A stretch of 64,000 nt of DNA from Nitrosomonadaceae bacterium (GCA_030646695.1 JAUSLF010000016.1:1-64000), one strand, 5' to 3'. Positions 53,771-64,000 are shown, numbered from the stretch's first letter. A program made the numbers and translations. The notes: a model not told the origin generated them from the letters alone.

Positions 53771-54815
53771 CCTTGCGTGCCAGACGCAACATGGCTTGTT
53801 CGCTCAAATCGTTTGCTCGCAACACCAGCCCCTGTTCATGCCGCGCATAATGCTTGAGCGTGGAGCGGGTATAGGCCGGGTCATAGTGTTTCACCAGCAA
53901 CTCTTCCACCAACTGCTCCCATTGTTTCTTGCTTGCGAGTTCTTTCCAGTGGCCGATGATCTCTTTGCTGTGGAGGCCGATGAGACAATCGAGTTTCTGC
54001 TCCAGGGTGGGGGTGTCGATCAGGAAGTGGGCGTATTCTTCCATGAGTAACTGCACGCGGTTGGCCAGCTCCACTTCCAGACGAACACAATCACTTTGCC
54101 ACATGGCATCTATCATGGTCTGGGGAACGCGCAGGTCGCCAATCTTTTTGCTTTCTGCTTCGACATAAACGGGTTTTGCCGGATCGAACTGCTTGAGTTC
54201 GGCGCACATCAGACTGTCGAAATATTTCTGCGATGGCTGCGGCGCGCCCGGCATGTTGCCCAGCACCGAGCCACGGTGGCAGGTGAGCTGTTCCAGATCC
54301 AGCACCTGCGCGCCGGCCTCGCGCAGCGCCTGCAGCAGACGACTCTTGCCGGAACCGGTGAGGCCGCACACTACGCGCCAGTGAAATTGCTGCGGCAGAA
54401 TCGCAAGCGCTTCCAGCACTGCGTGCCGGTAGGTTTTGTAGCCGCCTTCAAGCTGTTGCGCATGCCAGCCGATCTGGCTGAGCACATGCGTCATCGCGCC
54501 GCTGCGTTTTCCGCCGCGCCAGCAATACACCAGCGGATGCCATTCCCGTGGCCGATGGCTGAAGTGCTGCTCCAGATGGTGGGCGATATTGCGCGCGATG
54601 AGAGCAGCGCCCAATTTTCTGGCATCGAACGGCGAGACCTGTTTGTAGATCGTGCCAATCTGGGCGCGTTCCTCGTCGTTCAATACGGGATAATTGAGGG
54701 CACCGGGAATGTGATCCGCAGCGAATTCCGACGGCGAGCGCACGTCGATAATCTCGTCAAATTCCGCCAGCTGTGCTACGGTAATGGCGCCTGCAGTTTT
54801 CAAGAAATACTCCAT
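53742..54815 (-). CDS. mnmH: tRNA 2-selenouridine synthase (MnmH/SelU)
   Basis: MnmH replaces sulfur by selenium in 2-thiouridine at the wobble position of certain tRNAs, through a geranylated intermediate. The 357-residue protein has an N-terminal rhodanese domain with the catalytic cysteine in VYCWRGGKRSGA (about residue 96) and a P-loop GLTGSGKSRLLQALREAG (about 145). The ATG at 54815 is two bases away from the divergent selD ATG, which supplies its selenophosphate donor. Promoters must therefore lie inside each other's coding sequence. Confidence 0.94.
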   Translation of the reverse strand: MEYFLKTAGAITVAQLAEFDEIIDVRSPSEFAADHIPGALNYPVLNDEERAQIGTIYKQVSPFDARKLGAALIARNIAHHLEQHFSHRPREWHPLVYCWRGGKRSGAMTHVLSQIGWHAQQLEGGYKTYRHAVLEALAILPQQFHWRVVCGLTGSGKSRLLQALREAGAQVLDLEQLTCHRGSVLGNMPGAPQPSQKYFDSLMCAELKQFDPAKPVYVEAESKKIGDLRVPQTMIDAMWQSDCVRLEVELANRVQLLMEEYAHFLIDTPTLEQKLDCLIGLHSKEIIGHWKELASKKQWEQLVEELLVKHYDPAYTRSTLKHYARHEQGLVLRANDLSEQAMLRLARKAIDGAAAPV

Positions 54816-54817
54816 CA

Positions 54818-55870
54818 ATGAACAAGCCGAACGAAATAATCCGTCTGACGCAGTACTCCCACGGTGGCGGTTGTGGCTGCAAGATTGCGCCGGCGCTGTT
54901 GAGCCGGGTGCTGGCGGAAATGCCCGCCACCCTACCGTATCAGGATTTGCTGGTGGGGACTGAATCCAGCGATGATGCGGCAGTGTATCGTATCAACGAC
55001 AGTCAGGCGATAGTTGCCACTACCGATTTCTTCATGCCCATCGTGGATGATCCCCATGATTTCGGGCGCATTGCCGCGACCAATGCATTGTCCGATATCT
55101 ACGCTATGGGAGCGCAGCCGCTTTTTGCACTGGCCATCGTCGGCATGCCGATCGACAAGCTGCCATTGACGGTGATCCAGCAAATCCTCGCAGGCGGTGC
55201 AGCAGTCTGCAAGGAAGCCGGTATACCCATCGCGGGGGGGCATTCGATCGATTCGACTGAGCCGATTTACGGGTTGGCGGCACTGGGTCTGGTGCATCCA
55301 GATCAGGTGAAGCGCAATGATCGTGCCCAGCCGGGCGATGTGCTGATATTGGGCAAGGCGCTGGGAATCGGCATCCTGAGCGCGGCGCTGAAAAAAGGCG
55401 AGCTCAATAGTGCGGCTTATCAACAGATGCTGGCCAGCACGACTCAGCTCAACACCCCGGGGCTGGCGCTGGGCGGCATGGCGCAAGTCCACGCATTGAC
55501 CGATGTGACCGGCTTTGGTTTGGCTGGCCACTTACTGGAGATCTGCCGTGGTTCAAAACTGGCGGCGGAAATCCGCTTTGATGATTTGCCGGTGCTTGAT
55601 GCCGCGCTGAATTTTGCGCGGCAGGGCTACAGCACCGGGGCATCAAAACGCAATTGGGCGAGCTACGGTGACGACGTGACACTGCCTGCGCAGATGCAGG
55701 AATGGCAGAAAAATATTTTGAGTGACCCGCAAACCAGTGGCGGCCTGCTGGTTGCCTGTGCGCCGGAAGCGGCAGAGCAAGTGCTGCAGATATTCAGGCA
55801 GCAGGGATTCCAGTATGCCGCACGGATCGGGGAAGTCAAAGCGGGCACACCCAGGATCACGGTGCGGTAA
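54818..55870 (+). CDS. selD: Selenide, water dikinase (SelD)
   Basis: SelD makes selenophosphate from selenide and ATP. The 350-residue protein carries the catalytic glycine-rich loop YSHGGGCGCK, with cysteine rather than selenocysteine at the active site (about residue 19). It also has the conserved SSDDAAVYRIND segment and the AIVATTDFFMPIVDDPHDFG block. The divergent mnmH is the only selenium-using gene in the window, so tRNA selenation is the demonstrable use here. Confidence 0.95.
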   Translation: MNKPNEIIRLTQYSHGGGCGCKIAPALLSRVLAEMPATLPYQDLLVGTESSDDAAVYRINDSQAIVATTDFFMPIVDDPHDFGRIAATNALSDIYAMGAQPLFALAIVGMPIDKLPLTVIQQILAGGAAVCKEAGIPIAGGHSIDSTEPIYGLAALGLVHPDQVKRNDRAQPGDVLILGKALGIGILSAALKKGELNSAAYQQMLASTTQLNTPGLALGGMAQVHALTDVTGFGLAGHLLEICRGSKLAAEIRFDDLPVLDAALNFARQGYSTGASKRNWASYGDDVTLPAQMQEWQKNILSDPQTSGGLLVACAPEAAEQVLQIFRQQGFQYAARIGEVKAGTPRITVR

Positions 55871-55908
55871 GGCGAATCTTTCTGTAGCGTTATTGCTGTT
55901 GTGCTGTT

Positions 55909-57270
55909 TCAGCGAATGACGATGGTCAGGCGGAAGTCGCCGCGCAGCAGACTGAGCATGATGACGCTCTCGCCGGTTTTCAGAGCAGCAAGGAATTCCT
56001 GTACCGAACGTACTTTGCGGCGATTGATACCGATGATGATGTCACCGGGTCTGATGCCGTGCAGCCATGCGGGGCTGTTGGCTTCCACCTTGGTCACCAG
56101 CACGCCCTCGACCTTACCGTGCAGCGGCGAGCCGGGCTTGATGTTGGCCACCGATGCCCCCGCCAGTTGCGGTACTGTTTCTTCGCTGATGCTGGGCACC
56201 TCGAGCGGTTTGGCAATCTGCGCTTTCGCGGTCAGCGGCCTGCCGTCCCGCAGCAAGCCGAGTTCTATACTTTCCCCGATCGGCACCATGCCGATTTTGT
56301 TGCGCAAATCGGCGGAATTGCGCACGGCGCGGTTATTGAACGCCACCACGACATCACGCGGCTTTATCCCCGCTTTTTCCGCCGGTGAATTGGGGTCAAC
56401 CGAACTGATGATGGCGCCTTCGGTGGAGGCCAGCCCCAGAGCCATGGCCAGGTCATACGTAATATCTTCGCTGCTCGCACCCAGTCTGCCCCGGCGCACT
56501 TCGCCAAAGCGTACGATCTGATCCAGCACCGCTTTGGCCATCACGCTCGGCACCGCGAAGCCGATGCCGACACTGGCGCCGGAAGGCCCGATGATGGCGG
56601 TGTTGATGCCGATCAATTCACCCTTGAGATTGACCAGCGCACCACCGGAATTGCCCGGATTGATGGATGCATCGGTCTGAATGAAATCCTCGTAGCCTTC
56701 GATATCCAATCCGCTCCTGCCGAGCGCGCTGACGATGCCGGAAGTGACGGTCTGGCCCAAGCCGAACGGGTTGCCGATGGCGACGACAAAATCGCCGACG
56801 TTGAGCATATCCGAATCGCCGAGGCGCAGCGCCTGCAAATTCCTGGCTTCTATTTTCAACAGCGCAATGTCGGTGCCGGGGTCCATGCCCACCAGTTTTG
56901 CCTGAAACTGGCGCCGGTCTTTGAGCGTGACAATAACCTGCTGGGCGTTCTTGATGACATGATGGTTGGTGAGAACATAACCGTTAATTGCATCCACGAT
57001 CACACCCGATCCGGCGCTGCGCTCCTGCCGCGCGGCTTGGTCGGGTATGTTGAAAAAGCGGCGGAAGAACGGGTCGCGAAACAGCGGATTGTCTTCGATG
57101 GCAGAACGCGTCAGTACCGAGATGTTCACTACCGCCGGCGTAACGTCCTGCAACAGCGGTGCCAATGAGGGGATGCCACCCTTGCCGTCGGTAAGCGGCA
57201 GAGTTCCTGCACCGACCGGCAGTGCCAGTGTCAGCCAAACGACAAGAGCGGCGCTGAGTAATTTCGTCAT
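55909..57270 (-). CDS. Periplasmic serine protease of the DegP/DegQ (HtrA) family
   Basis: The 453-residue protease-chaperone has a signal peptide (LLSAALVVWLTLALPVGA) and a trypsin-like domain with the triad in YVLTNHHVIK, GTDIALLKIE and NPGNSGGALVN. Two PDZ domains follow; the second has HGIRPGDIIIGINRRKV. It degrades or refolds damaged envelope proteins. I chose ATG 57270, which starts the signal peptide; the open frame runs 53 codons further without one. Distinguishing DegP from DegQ is not possible by eye. Confidence 0.93.
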   Translation of the reverse strand: MTKLLSAALVVWLTLALPVGAGTLPLTDGKGGIPSLAPLLQDVTPAVVNISVLTRSAIEDNPLFRDPFFRRFFNIPDQAARQERSAGSGVIVDAINGYVLTNHHVIKNAQQVIVTLKDRRQFQAKLVGMDPGTDIALLKIEARNLQALRLGDSDMLNVGDFVVAIGNPFGLGQTVTSGIVSALGRSGLDIEGYEDFIQTDASINPGNSGGALVNLKGELIGINTAIIGPSGASVGIGFAVPSVMAKAVLDQIVRFGEVRRGRLGASSEDITYDLAMALGLASTEGAIISSVDPNSPAEKAGIKPRDVVVAFNNRAVRNSADLRNKIGMVPIGESIELGLLRDGRPLTAKAQIAKPLEVPSISEETVPQLAGASVANIKPGSPLHGKVEGVLVTKVEANSPAWLHGIRPGDIIIGINRRKVRSVQEFLAALKTGESVIMLSLLRGDFRLTIVIR

Positions 57271-57311
57271 TGAGGTGCCTGAGTAAATTTCATCGTGAGT
57301 GAACTTGACGG

Positions 57312-58205
57312 CTACAGGTTCAGGCTGTTGCGCAGGTTTACGATCTCCGCTGCCTCGGGCGCGAATGTTTCCTGGTCGAATGCCGTGTCGCCATCGGCAA
57401 TAGGTTCGCCCCCTGCTTTGAGTCCGCAAAAATCGTACAGCGCGGAATCAGCCAGATGCGAGGGTTGCACATTCTGCAGCGCGGTGAACATGGTCTCCAG
57501 CCTGCCGGGAAATTTCCGTTCCCATTGCTGCAGCATTTCCTTTACTGCCTGGCGCTGCAGATTTTTCTGCGAACCGCACAGGTTGCAGGGGATGAGAGGA
57601 AAATTCTCTGCCTCGGCGTAAGCGGCCAGGTCTTTTTCCTTGCAATAGGCCAGCGGGCGTATCACGATATGCTGGCCATCGTCACTTACCAGTTTGGGCG
57701 GCATGGTTTTAAGCTTGCCGCCGTAGAATAGGTTGAGAAACAGGGTTTCGAGAATGTCATCGCGGTGGTGCCCCAGCGCGATCTTGGTTGCGCCCAGTTC
57801 GCTGGCGACGCGATATAGCACTCCCCGGCGCAAGCGGGAGCAGAGACTGCAAGTTGTCTTGCCTTCTGCGATGACGCGCTTCACCACGCTGTAGGTATCC
57901 TGTTCGACGATGCGAAACGGCATGTTGATGCCGGCGAGATACTCCGGCAGCACATGCGCGGGGAAGCCGGGCTGTTTCTGGTTCAGATTCACTGCGATCA
58001 ACTCGAACCGTAGCGGCGCATGGGCCTGCAGATTGCGCAGGATATCGAGCAGTGCGTAGCTGTCCTTGCCACCGGACAGGCACACCATCACCCGGTCACC
58101 CGCCTCGATCATGTTGAAATCGGCAATCGCCGAGCCGACCAGACGCCTCAGCCGCTTATGCAGTTTGTTGGTGTTGTATTGTTCCTTTCTGGACACGACT
58201 TCCAT
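57312..58205 (-). CDS. ttcA: tRNA 2-thiocytidine(32) synthetase TtcA
   Basis: TtcA thiolates cytidine 32 in several tRNAs using ATP and an iron-sulfur cluster. The 297-residue chain has the PP-loop [17 protein letters not shown] (about residues 37-53), the CxxC pair in [12 protein letters not shown] and the later CNLCGSQ, which together ligate the cluster. I preferred ATG 58205 because GAGGA stands just before it. A start 10 codons upstream is possible. Confidence 0.94.
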   Translation of the reverse strand: MEVVSRKEQYNTNKLHKRLRRLVGSAIADFNMIEAGDRVMVCLSGGKDSYALLDILRNLQAHAPLRFELIAVNLNQKQPGFPAHVLPEYLAGINMPFRIVEQDTYSVVKRVIAEGKTTCSLCSRLRRGVLYRVASELGATKIALGHHRDDILETLFLNLFYGGKLKTMPPKLVSDDGQHIVIRPLAYCKEKDLAAYAEAENFPLIPCNLCGSQKNLQRQAVKEMLQQWERKFPGRLETMFTALQNVQPSHLADSALYDFCGLKAGGEPIADGDTAFDQETFAPEAAEIVNLRNSLNL

Positions 58206-58565
58206 TTGATCCTCGTAATCTAAATCTGAAAACACCGGCTGCCGGACGAGTTGCAGAGAAGCCAGGATGTCTTCGCTGATCAGCCAATACTTGACTGAGA
58301 TTTATGCACATTTTCCCAGATTGCAAGTGGCTTGCACAGCACGAACACCTGCCCGGTCGCCGACCTGGCCGAAGGCATTGAGCGTAAACACATCCTGAAA
58401 TTAATCCATATATATAAAAGATATAAGCAAATGAAATGATAGTATTATAACTTATAAAAGCTGTCTGGTAATCTCGCGCCCATCGATTTTTATCACTCTG
58501 TCAGGTGCAGTAAATGGTTGCCACTACAAACCCGGAATGCCGGAGGAACCATTCAGGAGAAAGCA
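58206..58565. other. AT-rich divergent region between ttcA and the porin-sulfate operon
   Basis: About 360 bases without a gene. The part 58405-58465 is strongly AT-rich (ATATATATAAAAGATATAAG and TATTATAACTTATAAAAG) and contains several -10-like hexamers. This is the likely promoter region for the downstream operon. CysB control is plausible for sulfate genes, but no site can be claimed. Confidence 0.4.
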
Positions 58566-60281
58566 GTGAAATATTATTGGCGCATCGTGTTTGCATCTGC
58601 GGTCAGCATACTGCCTATCGGTTCGATCCAGGCACATGTGGACAGTGGACAATCCGGAAAAGCTCAGACTGTCCGACAAGGGGTACAACGGCTGGCCCAG
58701 GCTGGAGCAGCGGGTGTGAATAAAGGGTTGGTCAAATCAGTGGATGACAATTTCAAATGGGCGATCAAGCCAGGGGATCAACCTGTTGTCCCACCTGCTC
58801 CCAGCCCGCATCCGTATGCGGATCGCGAGTACGACTGGTGGGAGCAGTCTGCTATCAAGGCGGCGGTAGCCCAGAAACCCGCGAGCTACCACCGGCGTGC
58901 CGACAGCTATGCTACCAATCCCGATACCGATCCGCCCAGATATGTGCGCAAGTTGAGCGAAATCGGTGGCGAGGCATTCAAGGATGTCACCTGGCTGGAA
59001 GTTGGTTTGGAGCACCGCACCCGTTACGAAATGCGCCACAATGACATACGGCATGTTGAAGGCGGAGACGATAACCCCTTCTTTCTGCGTAACCGTGCAT
59101 ATTTGGGGATAAAAGAAATCCTTGATCCGTTCCGCTTTGCGGTCGAGTTTCAGGACTCACGGGTCTACAACCACAAATTTGCGTCGACTGATCAGGAAAA
59201 AAACCCCTACGACTTGATTCAGGGATACGGCGAATTATATTTCAAAAACGCGCTGGGTGAAGATGACCGCGGACAGAACCGACCGCTTAGATTGCGGGTG
59301 GGGCGTATGGCCTACGAAACACTGGACCGGCGTTTTATTGCGCGCAATGAATGGCGCAATACCACCAATTCATTTGAAGGCTTTCGTCTGAATCTGGGTC
59401 AGCAAAATAACCCTTGGGAAGTCGATCTGTTCGGTATGCAGCCGGTCAAACGCCTGCAAACTGAATTTGATAGGCGCAACGATCATCTGTGGTTTTTTGG
59501 TGCGATCGGTCATTGGCGCAAGTGGTCTAACATCGTCACGCTGCAACCGTATTACATGGGGCAGAAGCAAACGGCTGACCCCACTGCTCTTACGGCGACA
59601 GGTCAGCTTGATCGGGGAATTCACATGACGGGGCTGCGAGGCTACGGCAGGATAGCCAATACCGGCCTGGATTACGATCTCAATTTCAGCTATCAGTTCG
59701 GTACTAATGGTACCCAGCGGCATGACGCTTATGGTTATACCACCGAAGTAGGGCGGAACTTTAATTACGCCTGGAAACCGCGGCTGAGTGCTTTTTATGG
59801 TTACGCCAGCGGCGACCGTGATCCCAACGACAACGTGAGTAACCGTTTTGACCGTTTTTTCGGTTTTGCACGGCCCTGGTCAGCGGATCATTATGTTATT
59901 TATGAAAACATCAAGTCGCCCAAAGTCAGATTTGACCTTCAACCAACCCAGAAATTCGGGATAGAAGCCGGCTATACCTGGTTCTGGCTGGCCAGCAGTA
60001 CGGATCGTCTTTTCGACACTTTCGACGGTAACATCAGTGTCGTCAGGGATCCCGGATTCAATCGGGACAGGACCGGGAGGAGCGGCGACTGGGTTGGGGG
60101 GGCGTTTGAAGGGCGCATACGCTATCAACTTACGCCACGAGTTAACACCGTGGTGGGTTATACCCATTTCACCGCTGGCGATTTTGTAAAAAACCGAATA
60201 GCGGCACAGCCGGATCATATTGCACAGCGCTCAGGCAATACCGATTTTCTCTATGTTGAAGTATTAATCAGTGCCTTTTAA
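58566..60281 (+). CDS. Outer-membrane porin, alginate-export (AlgE-like) family
   Basis: This 571-residue protein begins at GTG 58566 (AGGAG before it) with a signal peptide (WRIVFASAVSILPIGSIQAH). A roughly 100-residue periplasmic N-terminal part precedes a long beta-barrel of alternating aromatic and polar residues (RTRYEMRHNDIRHVEGG onward), ending in ISAF with a terminal phenylalanine. The domain is the one named for alginate export, but many members are general or anion channels. Just 49 bases separate it from the sulfate-binding protein gene, so here it is a candidate outer-membrane entry for sulfate or a sulfonate. Confidence 0.82.
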   Translation: MKYYWRIVFASAVSILPIGSIQAHVDSGQSGKAQTVRQGVQRLAQAGAAGVNKGLVKSVDDNFKWAIKPGDQPVVPPAPSPHPYADREYDWWEQSAIKAAVAQKPASYHRRADSYATNPDTDPPRYVRKLSEIGGEAFKDVTWLEVGLEHRTRYEMRHNDIRHVEGGDDNPFFLRNRAYLGIKEILDPFRFAVEFQDSRVYNHKFASTDQEKNPYDLIQGYGELYFKNALGEDDRGQNRPLRLRVGRMAYETLDRRFIARNEWRNTTNSFEGFRLNLGQQNNPWEVDLFGMQPVKRLQTEFDRRNDHLWFFGAIGHWRKWSNIVTLQPYYMGQKQTADPTALTATGQLDRGIHMTGLRGYGRIANTGLDYDLNFSYQFGTNGTQRHDAYGYTTEVGRNFNYAWKPRLSAFYGYASGDRDPNDNVSNRFDRFFGFARPWSADHYVIYENIKSPKVRFDLQPTQKFGIEAGYTWFWLASSTDRLFDTFDGNISVVRDPGFNRDRTGRSGDWVGGAFEGRIRYQLTPRVNTVVGYTHFTAGDFVKNRIAAQPDHIAQRSGNTDFLYVEVLISAF

Positions 60282-60330
60282 ATGATCTCGCATATCTTCA
60301 CTTAATCATCTTTGTCAGAGGGAAAAAATC

Positions 60331-61326
60331 ATGAACATTAAAACATGGCTGCCAACAGTTCTGCTGGCGAGTTTGTTAATCAGCGGCAACGCGGTTGCGG
60401 ACAGGGTGTTACTCAATGTCTCCTATGATCCGACGCGGGAGCTGTATCAAGAATTTAATGCTTCATTCATAAAACAGTGGCAGGCGAAAACCGGAGAGAA
60501 GGTTGCCGTCAGGCAATCCCACGGCGGTTCCGGCAAGCAGGCGCGTTCCGTGATCGATGGTCTTGAAGCGGACGTGGTAACCCTAGCGCTGGGCAACGAC
60601 ATCAATGCCATTGCGGAAAAAGCAAAATTGCTGCCAGAAGACTGGCAGAAGCGATTTGCGCGCAACAGCACGCCTTATACCTCGACCATTATTTTCCTGG
60701 TGCGCAAAGGAAACCCCAAGGGCATCAAGGACTGGAACGATTTGGCCCGGCCCGGCGTAGCGGTGATCACCCCCAATCCGAAAACTTCCGGCGGCGCGCA
60801 GTGGAATTATCTGGCGGCATGGGAATTTGGCAAGCGGAACTTTGGTGAGGCCAGAGCAAAAGAATTTGTCGCCGATATCTACAAGAATGTGCCGGTGCTC
60901 GATTCCGGCGCGCGCGGTTCAACCACGACTTTTGTCGAGCGCGGTGTCGGTGACGTATTCATTTCCTGGGAGAACGAAGCGTTCCTGGCGATCAAGGAGT
61001 ACGGTCCCGGCAAGTTCGAGATCGTGGTGCCGTCACTCAGCATACTCGCGGAGCCGCCGGTTGCGGTGGTGGACAAGGTGGTGGACAAGAAAGGTACGCG
61101 CGATCTCGCCGAAGCCTATCTGCAGTATCTCTATTCGGAGGAGGGTCAGGAAATCGCCGCGAAGAATTTTTACCGCCCCACCAACGCGAAGATTGCCGCG
61201 AAGTATGCCAGCCGGTTTCCGGCAATCACACTATTCAGGATCGATGAGGCGTTTGGTGGCTGGAAGAACGCGCACAAGACCCACTTTGCCGATGGCGGCA
61301 CATTCGACCAGATCTATCAGAAATGA
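60331..61326 (+). CDS. sbp: Sulfate/thiosulfate-binding periplasmic protein
   Basis: This 331-residue solute-binding protein feeds the CysTWA transporter. A signal peptide ([17 protein letters not shown]) is followed by the family stretches [17 protein letters not shown] and [20 protein letters not shown], whose serine and glycine residues bind the sulfate oxyanion. [16 protein letters not shown] is also present. It is second in the operon behind the AlgE-like porin. AGAGGGA precedes the ATG. Confidence 0.96.
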   Translation: MNIKTWLPTVLLASLLISGNAVADRVLLNVSYDPTRELYQEFNASFIKQWQAKTGEKVAVRQSHGGSGKQARSVIDGLEADVVTLALGNDINAIAEKAKLLPEDWQKRFARNSTPYTSTIIFLVRKGNPKGIKDWNDLARPGVAVITPNPKTSGGAQWNYLAAWEFGKRNFGEARAKEFVADIYKNVPVLDSGARGSTTTFVERGVGDVFISWENEAFLAIKEYGPGKFEIVVPSLSILAEPPVAVVDKVVDKKGTRDLAEAYLQYLYSEEGQEIAAKNFYRPTNAKIAAKYASRFPAITLFRIDEAFGGWKNAHKTHFADGGTFDQIYQK

Positions 61327-61379
61327 CCACGCTGATCTGTCGCCGACAAATAATAACCGGATCTAACAGGAGTGCATAA

Positions 61380-62213
61380 TTGAGTACGTTCAAGCAACAC
61401 AGCATCCTGCCGGGGTTCAATCTGGCGCTTGGATTCACACTGCTTTATCTGAGCCTGATCGTGTTGATCCCGTTATCGGCAGCGTTTATCCGCACTACCG
61501 AGCTAACCTGGCAAGAATTCTGGTTTACGGTGACGACGCCGCGCGTGCTGGCCTCATACCGGCTGACGTTTGGCGCTGCGTTTGCGGCTGCACTGGTCAA
61601 TGCGGTATTCGGGCTGTTGGTGGCTTGGGTGCTGGTACGGTATCGCTTCCCCGGCAAGAAGCTGATAGATGCGCTGGTAGATCTGCCGTTCGCGTTGCCG
61701 ACTGCAGTGGCCGGCATTGCCTTGACGGCGCTCTACGCTGGCAACGGCTGGATCGGCCAGTATCTCGAGCCGCTGGGCATCAAGGTGGCTTTCACGCCGA
61801 TCGGGGTTTTTGTGGCGCTGACTTTTATCGGTTTGCCGTTCGTGGTGCGCACGGTGCAGCCGGTACTCGAAGACATCGAATCGGAACTGGAGGAGGCGGC
61901 TGCCATGCTGGGCGCGAACCGCTTACAGACTTTCTCGCGGATAATTTTCCCGACAATCTTTCCGGCATTGATGACCGGTTTTGCGCTTGCCTTTGCCCGT
62001 GCGATCGGTGAGTACGGCTCGGTCATTTTCATCGCCGGCAACATGCCGATGGTTTCCGAGATCACCCCGCTGCTGATCATCACCAAGCTTGAACAATACG
62101 ACTATGCAGGTGCCACGGCGCTGGCGGTCGTGATGCTGGTCATTTCGTTTATCTTGTTGCTGGTCATCAATCTGTTGCAATGGTGGGGCCGCCGCCGCAG
62201 TGCTTTGGCATGA
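61380..62213 (+). CDS. cysT: Sulfate ABC transporter permease CysT (CysU)
   Basis: This 277-residue inner-membrane permease with six helices has the coupling EAA motif [20 protein letters not shown] (about residues 169-188) and the family stretch [14 protein letters not shown]. The start is TTG, supported by AGGAG 9-10 bases upstream. It pairs with CysW to form the channel of the sulfate/thiosulfate importer. Confidence 0.95.
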   Translation: MSTFKQHSILPGFNLALGFTLLYLSLIVLIPLSAAFIRTTELTWQEFWFTVTTPRVLASYRLTFGAAFAAALVNAVFGLLVAWVLVRYRFPGKKLIDALVDLPFALPTAVAGIALTALYAGNGWIGQYLEPLGIKVAFTPIGVFVALTFIGLPFVVRTVQPVLEDIESELEEAAAMLGANRLQTFSRIIFPTIFPALMTGFALAFARAIGEYGSVIFIAGNMPMVSEITPLLIITKLEQYDYAGATALAVVMLVISFILLLVINLLQWWGRRRSALA

Positions 62214-62223
62214 GGAAATTCAA

Positions 62224-63111
62224 ATGAATGCTACCACTCTTCCCACAACTTCGCGCGTGCGGCGTACGCGAGCCACCCAGGAACCTGCCTGGGTACGCTG
62301 GGCTCTGATCGGGCTGGCACTCGCGTTTCTGACACTGTTCCTTTTCGTGCCGCTGATCCTGGTGTTCTATGAGGCGCTGAAGAAGGGAGTGGATGTCTAC
62401 TTCGCCGCCATTATCGAGCCGGATGCACTATCGGCAATTCGGCTTACCCTGACCGTTGCAGCGATTGCGGTGCCGCTCAACCTGGTATTCGGCGTAGCAG
62501 CTGCCTGGGCTATCGCCAAGTTCGAATTCCGTGGCAAGAACCTGCTGATTACACTGATTGATCTGCCGTTCTCGGTATCGCCAGTGGTCTCAGGACTGAT
62601 CTACGTACTCATCTTCGGTTTGCAGGGCTGGCTGGGGCCATGGCTGGCGGAGCACGACATCAAGGTCATATTCGCGGTAACCGGTATTGTGTTGGCCACA
62701 GTTTTCGTGACCGTCCCGTTTATCGCGCGCGAGTTGATTCCGCTGATGCAGGCACAGGGTACCGAGGAGGAGGAGGCGGCCGTGGCGCTGGGTGCGAACG
62801 GCTGGCAGACCTTCTCCCGGGTGACGCTGCCGAACATCAAATGGGGTCTGCTGTACGGTACCATCCTGTGCAACGCGCGCGCGATGGGCGAGTTTGGCGC
62901 GGTATCGGTGGTATCCGGCCACATCCGCGGCAGTACCAACACCCTGCCGCTGCACGTCGAGATCCTCTACAACGAGTATAATTTCGCGGCCGCATTCGCA
63001 GTAGCGTCTTTGCTGGCGTTGCTTGCCCTCGTGACGCTGGCACTGAAGACTATGGTCGAATCCAGAATCACGCAACCCAAGGAGAATGCCAATGAGCATC
63101 GAAGTGCGTAA
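62224..63111 (+). CDS. cysW: Sulfate ABC transporter permease CysW
   Basis: This 295-residue six-helix permease has the coupling segment [20 protein letters not shown] and the typical [21 protein letters not shown] used ATG 62224 (GAGGAAA before it) rather than the in-frame ATG eight codons upstream, which lies inside cysT. Its end overlaps the start of cysA by 20 bases. Confidence 0.95.
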   Translation: MNATTLPTTSRVRRTRATQEPAWVRWALIGLALAFLTLFLFVPLILVFYEALKKGVDVYFAAIIEPDALSAIRLTLTVAAIAVPLNLVFGVAAAWAIAKFEFRGKNLLITLIDLPFSVSPVVSGLIYVLIFGLQGWLGPWLAEHDIKVIFAVTGIVLATVFVTVPFIARELIPLMQAQGTEEEEAAVALGANGWQTFSRVTLPNIKWGLLYGTILCNARAMGEFGAVSVVSGHIRGSTNTLPLHVEILYNEYNFAAAFAVASLLALLALVTLALKTMVESRITQPKENANEHRSA

Positions 63112-64000
63112 TCTGTCCAAGCAGTTCGGGACGTTTGCTGCGTTGCGTGATGTCAGTCTGGAAGTGCATTCGGGTGAACTGCTCGCATTGCTCGGCCCTT
63201 CGGGTTCAGGCAAAACCACTCTGCTGCGCGTGATCGCGGGACTCGATGTGGCGGATGCTGGTCAGGTACTGTTTCACGGCGAAGATGCCACCGACCAGCA
63301 CGTACACGAACGGCAAGTGGGTTTCGTATTCCAGCACTATGCGCTGTTCCGTAACATGACAATTTTCGAGAATGTCGCTTTCGGTTTGCGTGTGCGCCCG
63401 AAGGACGTGCGCCCGCCTGATGCAGAGATACGTGATCGCGTCCATGAATTGCTGAAACTGGTACAGCTTGACTGGCTGGCTGAGCGCTATCCGCATCAAC
63501 TCTCCGGTGGACAGCGCCAGCGTATCGCTCTGGCGCGGGCGCTGGCGGTGGAGCCGAAGGTGTTATTGCTGGACGAACCTTTCGGCGCGCTTGACGCCAA
63601 GGTGCGCAAGGAGCTGCGTTCCTGGCTGCGGCGGCTGCATGATGATATGCACATTACCAGCGTGTTCGTCACCCATGACCAGGAAGAAGCGCTGGAGGTG
63701 GCGGATCGGGTGGTGGTCATGAATGAAGGCCGCATCGAGCAGATCGGCACACCGGACGAGGTCTATGAGAACCCGGCCAGTCCGTTCGTCTACGAATTTC
63801 TCGGTAATGTAAACCTGTTTCATAGCCGGTTGCACCGCGGGCGTGCCTGGATTGACGGTATTGAAGTCGACGCACCTGAGCACGCTGAAGCAGAGGAACT
63901 CGCGGCCGTCGCTTACGTGCGCCCTCACGATATCGAAGTCGACCGTGTCGCCCAGGGTGAGGCGGCGCTGGCGGCGCGCGTGACTCATGTTCTCTCGGTC
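63092..64000 (+). CDS. cysA: Sulfate ABC transporter ATP-binding protein CysA (3' end outside window)
   Basis: The ATPase of the sulfate importer opens at ATG 63092 with [20 protein letters not shown]. It shows Walker [10 protein letters not shown] (residues 35-43), the Q-loop FVFQHYALF, the ABC signature [15 protein letters not shown] and Walker [14 protein letters not shown], then the H-loop [10 protein letters not shown]-terminal regulatory region ([11 protein letters not shown]) has begun when the window ends after 303 codons without a stop. Typical CysA is about 350 residues, so roughly 50 are missing. Confidence 0.95.
   Translation, partial: MSIEVRNLSKQFGTFAALRDVSLEVHSGELLALLGPSGSGKTTLLRVIAGLDVADAGQVLFHGEDATDQHVHERQVGFVFQHYALFRNMTIFENVAFGLRVRPKDVRPPDAEIRDRVHELLKLVQLDWLAERYPHQLSGGQRQRIALARALAVEPKVLLLDEPFGALDAKVRKELRSWLRRLHDDMHITSVFVTHDQEEALEVADRVVVMNEGRIEQIGTPDEVYENPASPFVYEFLGNVNLFHSRLHRGRAWIDGIEVDAPEHAEAEELAAVAYVRPHDIEVDRVAQGEAALAARVTHVLSV

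Overview
The window reads as chromosome of a betaproteobacterium, most likely of the Nitrosomonadales type. The evidence is the order lptD-surA-pdxA-ksgA, the pair prfB-lysS, and a run of ubiH, dsbC, mltA, mpl, ispDF, tsaB-rimI-family 4 UDG, bolA-yciI-yciB and a DUF2863 gene. All are housekeeping genes of a respiring Gram-negative with an LPS outer membrane. The genus is inference; no rRNA is present.

Layout. 1-5.9 kb is an accessory surface locus on the minus strand: an IS5-type transposase, a two-partner secretion transporter (tpsB) and its exoprotein (tpsA). tpsA begins directly behind a CAU tRNA and carries a 19-base C tract inside its first codons. 6.4-18.1 kb is core: ubiH, dsbC, mltA, a 33-codon membrane peptide, the lptD operon, a histidine phosphatase and mpl. 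18.3-21.2 kb is a small array of gene cassettes separated by three attC-like hairpins, with no integrase. It holds two unknown cassette proteins, a broken PemK-type toxin-antitoxin pair, a HigA-like fragment and an intact YefM-YoeB pair, plus a 114-bp direct repeat. 21.2-40.1 kb is core again: an RpfE-like protein, copper export (copZ, copA), lysS, prfB with its programmed frameshift, ispD-ispF-thpR, tsaB-rimI-udg, a LemA/TPM group, lplT, alr, a parvulin, bolA, yciI and yciB.

40.3-49.3 kb is the most unusual functional block. On one strand it has a permuted papain-like hydrolase, a lipase-like alpha/beta hydrolase, a polytopic membrane protein, two tandem di-heme RoxA-like c-type cytochromes and a cytochrome P450. 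I read it as a candidate pathway that releases and oxidatively cleaves a lipid or isoprenoid, but no substrate can be read from sequence. 49.4-51.7 kb is a second cassette-like stretch: two attC-like sites, a DUF1003 protein, a decayed hicBA pair and a PIN-like gene split by a frameshift.

51.9-64 kb returns to core and metabolic genes: sdaA, a DUF2784 protein, mnmH and selD (divergent, start codons two bases apart), a DegP/DegQ protease, ttcA, and an operon of an AlgE-like porin with the sulfate transporter genes sbp, cysT, cysW and cysA. cysA runs off the end of the window.

The strongest leads are the tRNA-linked, C-tract-controlled exoprotein, the two integrase-less attC arrays full of intact and decaying toxin-antitoxin genes, and the hydrolase/di-heme/P450 cluster.
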